Origin: Collimonas pratensis
GTDB taxonomy: Bacteria; Pseudomonadota; Gammaproteobacteria; Burkholderiales; Burkholderiaceae_D
Assembly (NCBI RefSeq): GCF_001584185.1
Contig: NZ_CP013234.1
Location: 3,410,001-3,474,000, forward strand
Length of the DNA stretch: 64,000 nucleotides
Direction: 5' to 3'
The position numbers and the translations under genes are program-made. Under the pieces are notes generated by a model. It saw only the letters and a program-made list of their open reading frames with translations, had not been told where the DNA came from and ran no database searches. Each line of letters opens with the position of its first letter. Within the stretch, counting starts at the first letter, position 1. Shown here piece by piece: positions 63,730 through 64,000 of this stretch.

Positions 63730-64000
63730 TTAACCGCGGCCGATAAACGGCATGTTGGTCGCCATCACCGTCATGAACTGAACGTTCGCATCCAGCGGCA
63801 GGCTCGCCATGTAGAGTACGGCATTGGCGACATTTTCGACCGCCATGGTCGGCTCCACCGCCACCTGGCCATTTGCTTGCAGGATACCCTGCTCCATGCG
63901 CTCCGTCATGTCGGTGGCGGCATTGCCGATATCGATCTGGCCGCAGGCGATATTGTATTTGCGGCCGTCCAGCGAAGCCGACTTGGTCAGACCCGTGATC
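63730..64000 (-). CDS. C-terminal part of a short-chain dehydrogenase/reductase (partial)
   Basis: The minus-strand frame is open from the window edge to a TAA at 63730-63732 and encodes about 90 residues. [19 protein letters not shown] and [17 protein letters not shown] match the substrate-side helices and the C-terminal part of classical SDR enzymes (the SASLDGR helix after the active-site Tyr-Lys, then the GQIDIGNA segment). The NAD(P) motif and catalytic triad lie outside the window. It converges on the flavin reductase gene. Confidence 0.82.
   Translation of the reverse strand, partial: ITGLTKSASLDGRKYNIACGQIDIGNAATDMTERMEQGILQANGQVAVEPTMAVENVANAVLYMASLPLDANVQFMTVMATNMPFIGRG

Overview
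This window reads as a single chromosomal stretch of a GC-rich betaproteobacterium, most likely Oxalobacteraceae and close to Collimonas. That is inference from family content: a complete N-acetylglucosamine (chitin monomer) operon, SorAB sulfite dehydrogenase, an ECF42-type sigma module, a PPi-type phosphofructokinase beside a class I aldolase, and dispersed palindromes of the kind common in Burkholderiales. There is no prophage, integron or CRISPR array. The only transposase relic is a short IS5-type N-terminal domain. Both ends cut genes: the tail of a deoxyinosine-glycosylase-like gene on the left and of a short-chain dehydrogenase on the right.

Layout. 0-7 kb: spermidine-synthase-like protein, GspE/PilB-type ATPase, an orphan sugar-binding protein, PPi-phosphofructokinase and class I aldolase. 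7-13 kb: a glycine-zipper lipoprotein, a Crp-like regulator with a TTG start, a MORN-repeat/C13-peptidase fusion, and an ECF42-type sigma factor with YCII and VOC partners. 13-20 kb: XRE-cupin/GNAT pair, acyltransferase, katG, tRNA-Lys(CTT), IS5-type relic. 20-31 kb: TetR-controlled RND efflux operon, MFS exporter, nemR-nemA with matching operators. 31-32 kb: a repeat island (16-copy 18-bp minisatellite, a 95-bp palindrome, REP-like hairpins). 32-43 kb: sorAB, gcdH, mntH, a secreted metalloprotease plus trimeric autotransporter, and a Fur-box-controlled FecA-like receptor. 44-57 kb: LysR, cupin, then a sugar-sensing cluster (binding protein, response regulator and histidine kinase) facing a complete ABC importer followed by BadF-type kinase, nagA and a SIS-domain deaminase. 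57-64 kb: porin, mgtA with an unusual leader, flavin reductase, SDR tail.

How the genes work together. The 45.5-57.4 kb block looks like one pathway. The two-component system, tightly overlapped with its own periplasmic binding protein, probably senses an amino sugar. The divergent importer brings it in. The kinase, NagA and the deaminase convert GlcNAc to fructose-6-phosphate, which the PPi-PFK/aldolase pair in the first 7 kb could carry into glycolysis. Between the divergent operons are two sets of GTAA motifs at exact 10-bp spacing, suitable for an OmpR-type regulator.

The most novel-looking region is the 5' side of mgtA (61.7-62.3 kb, minus strand). Just before the Mg2+ pump gene is a 47-codon leader frame starting Met-Glu-Asp-Asp and reaching a Pro-Pro pair. 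It overlaps a two-tier hairpin. Two further small genes precede it, one encoding a 50-residue single-span membrane protein. This resembles the logic of enterobacterial mgtL and of MgtS/MgtR, but in a different lineage and with different sequences. All function statements rest on motif recognition by eye; no database search was possible.
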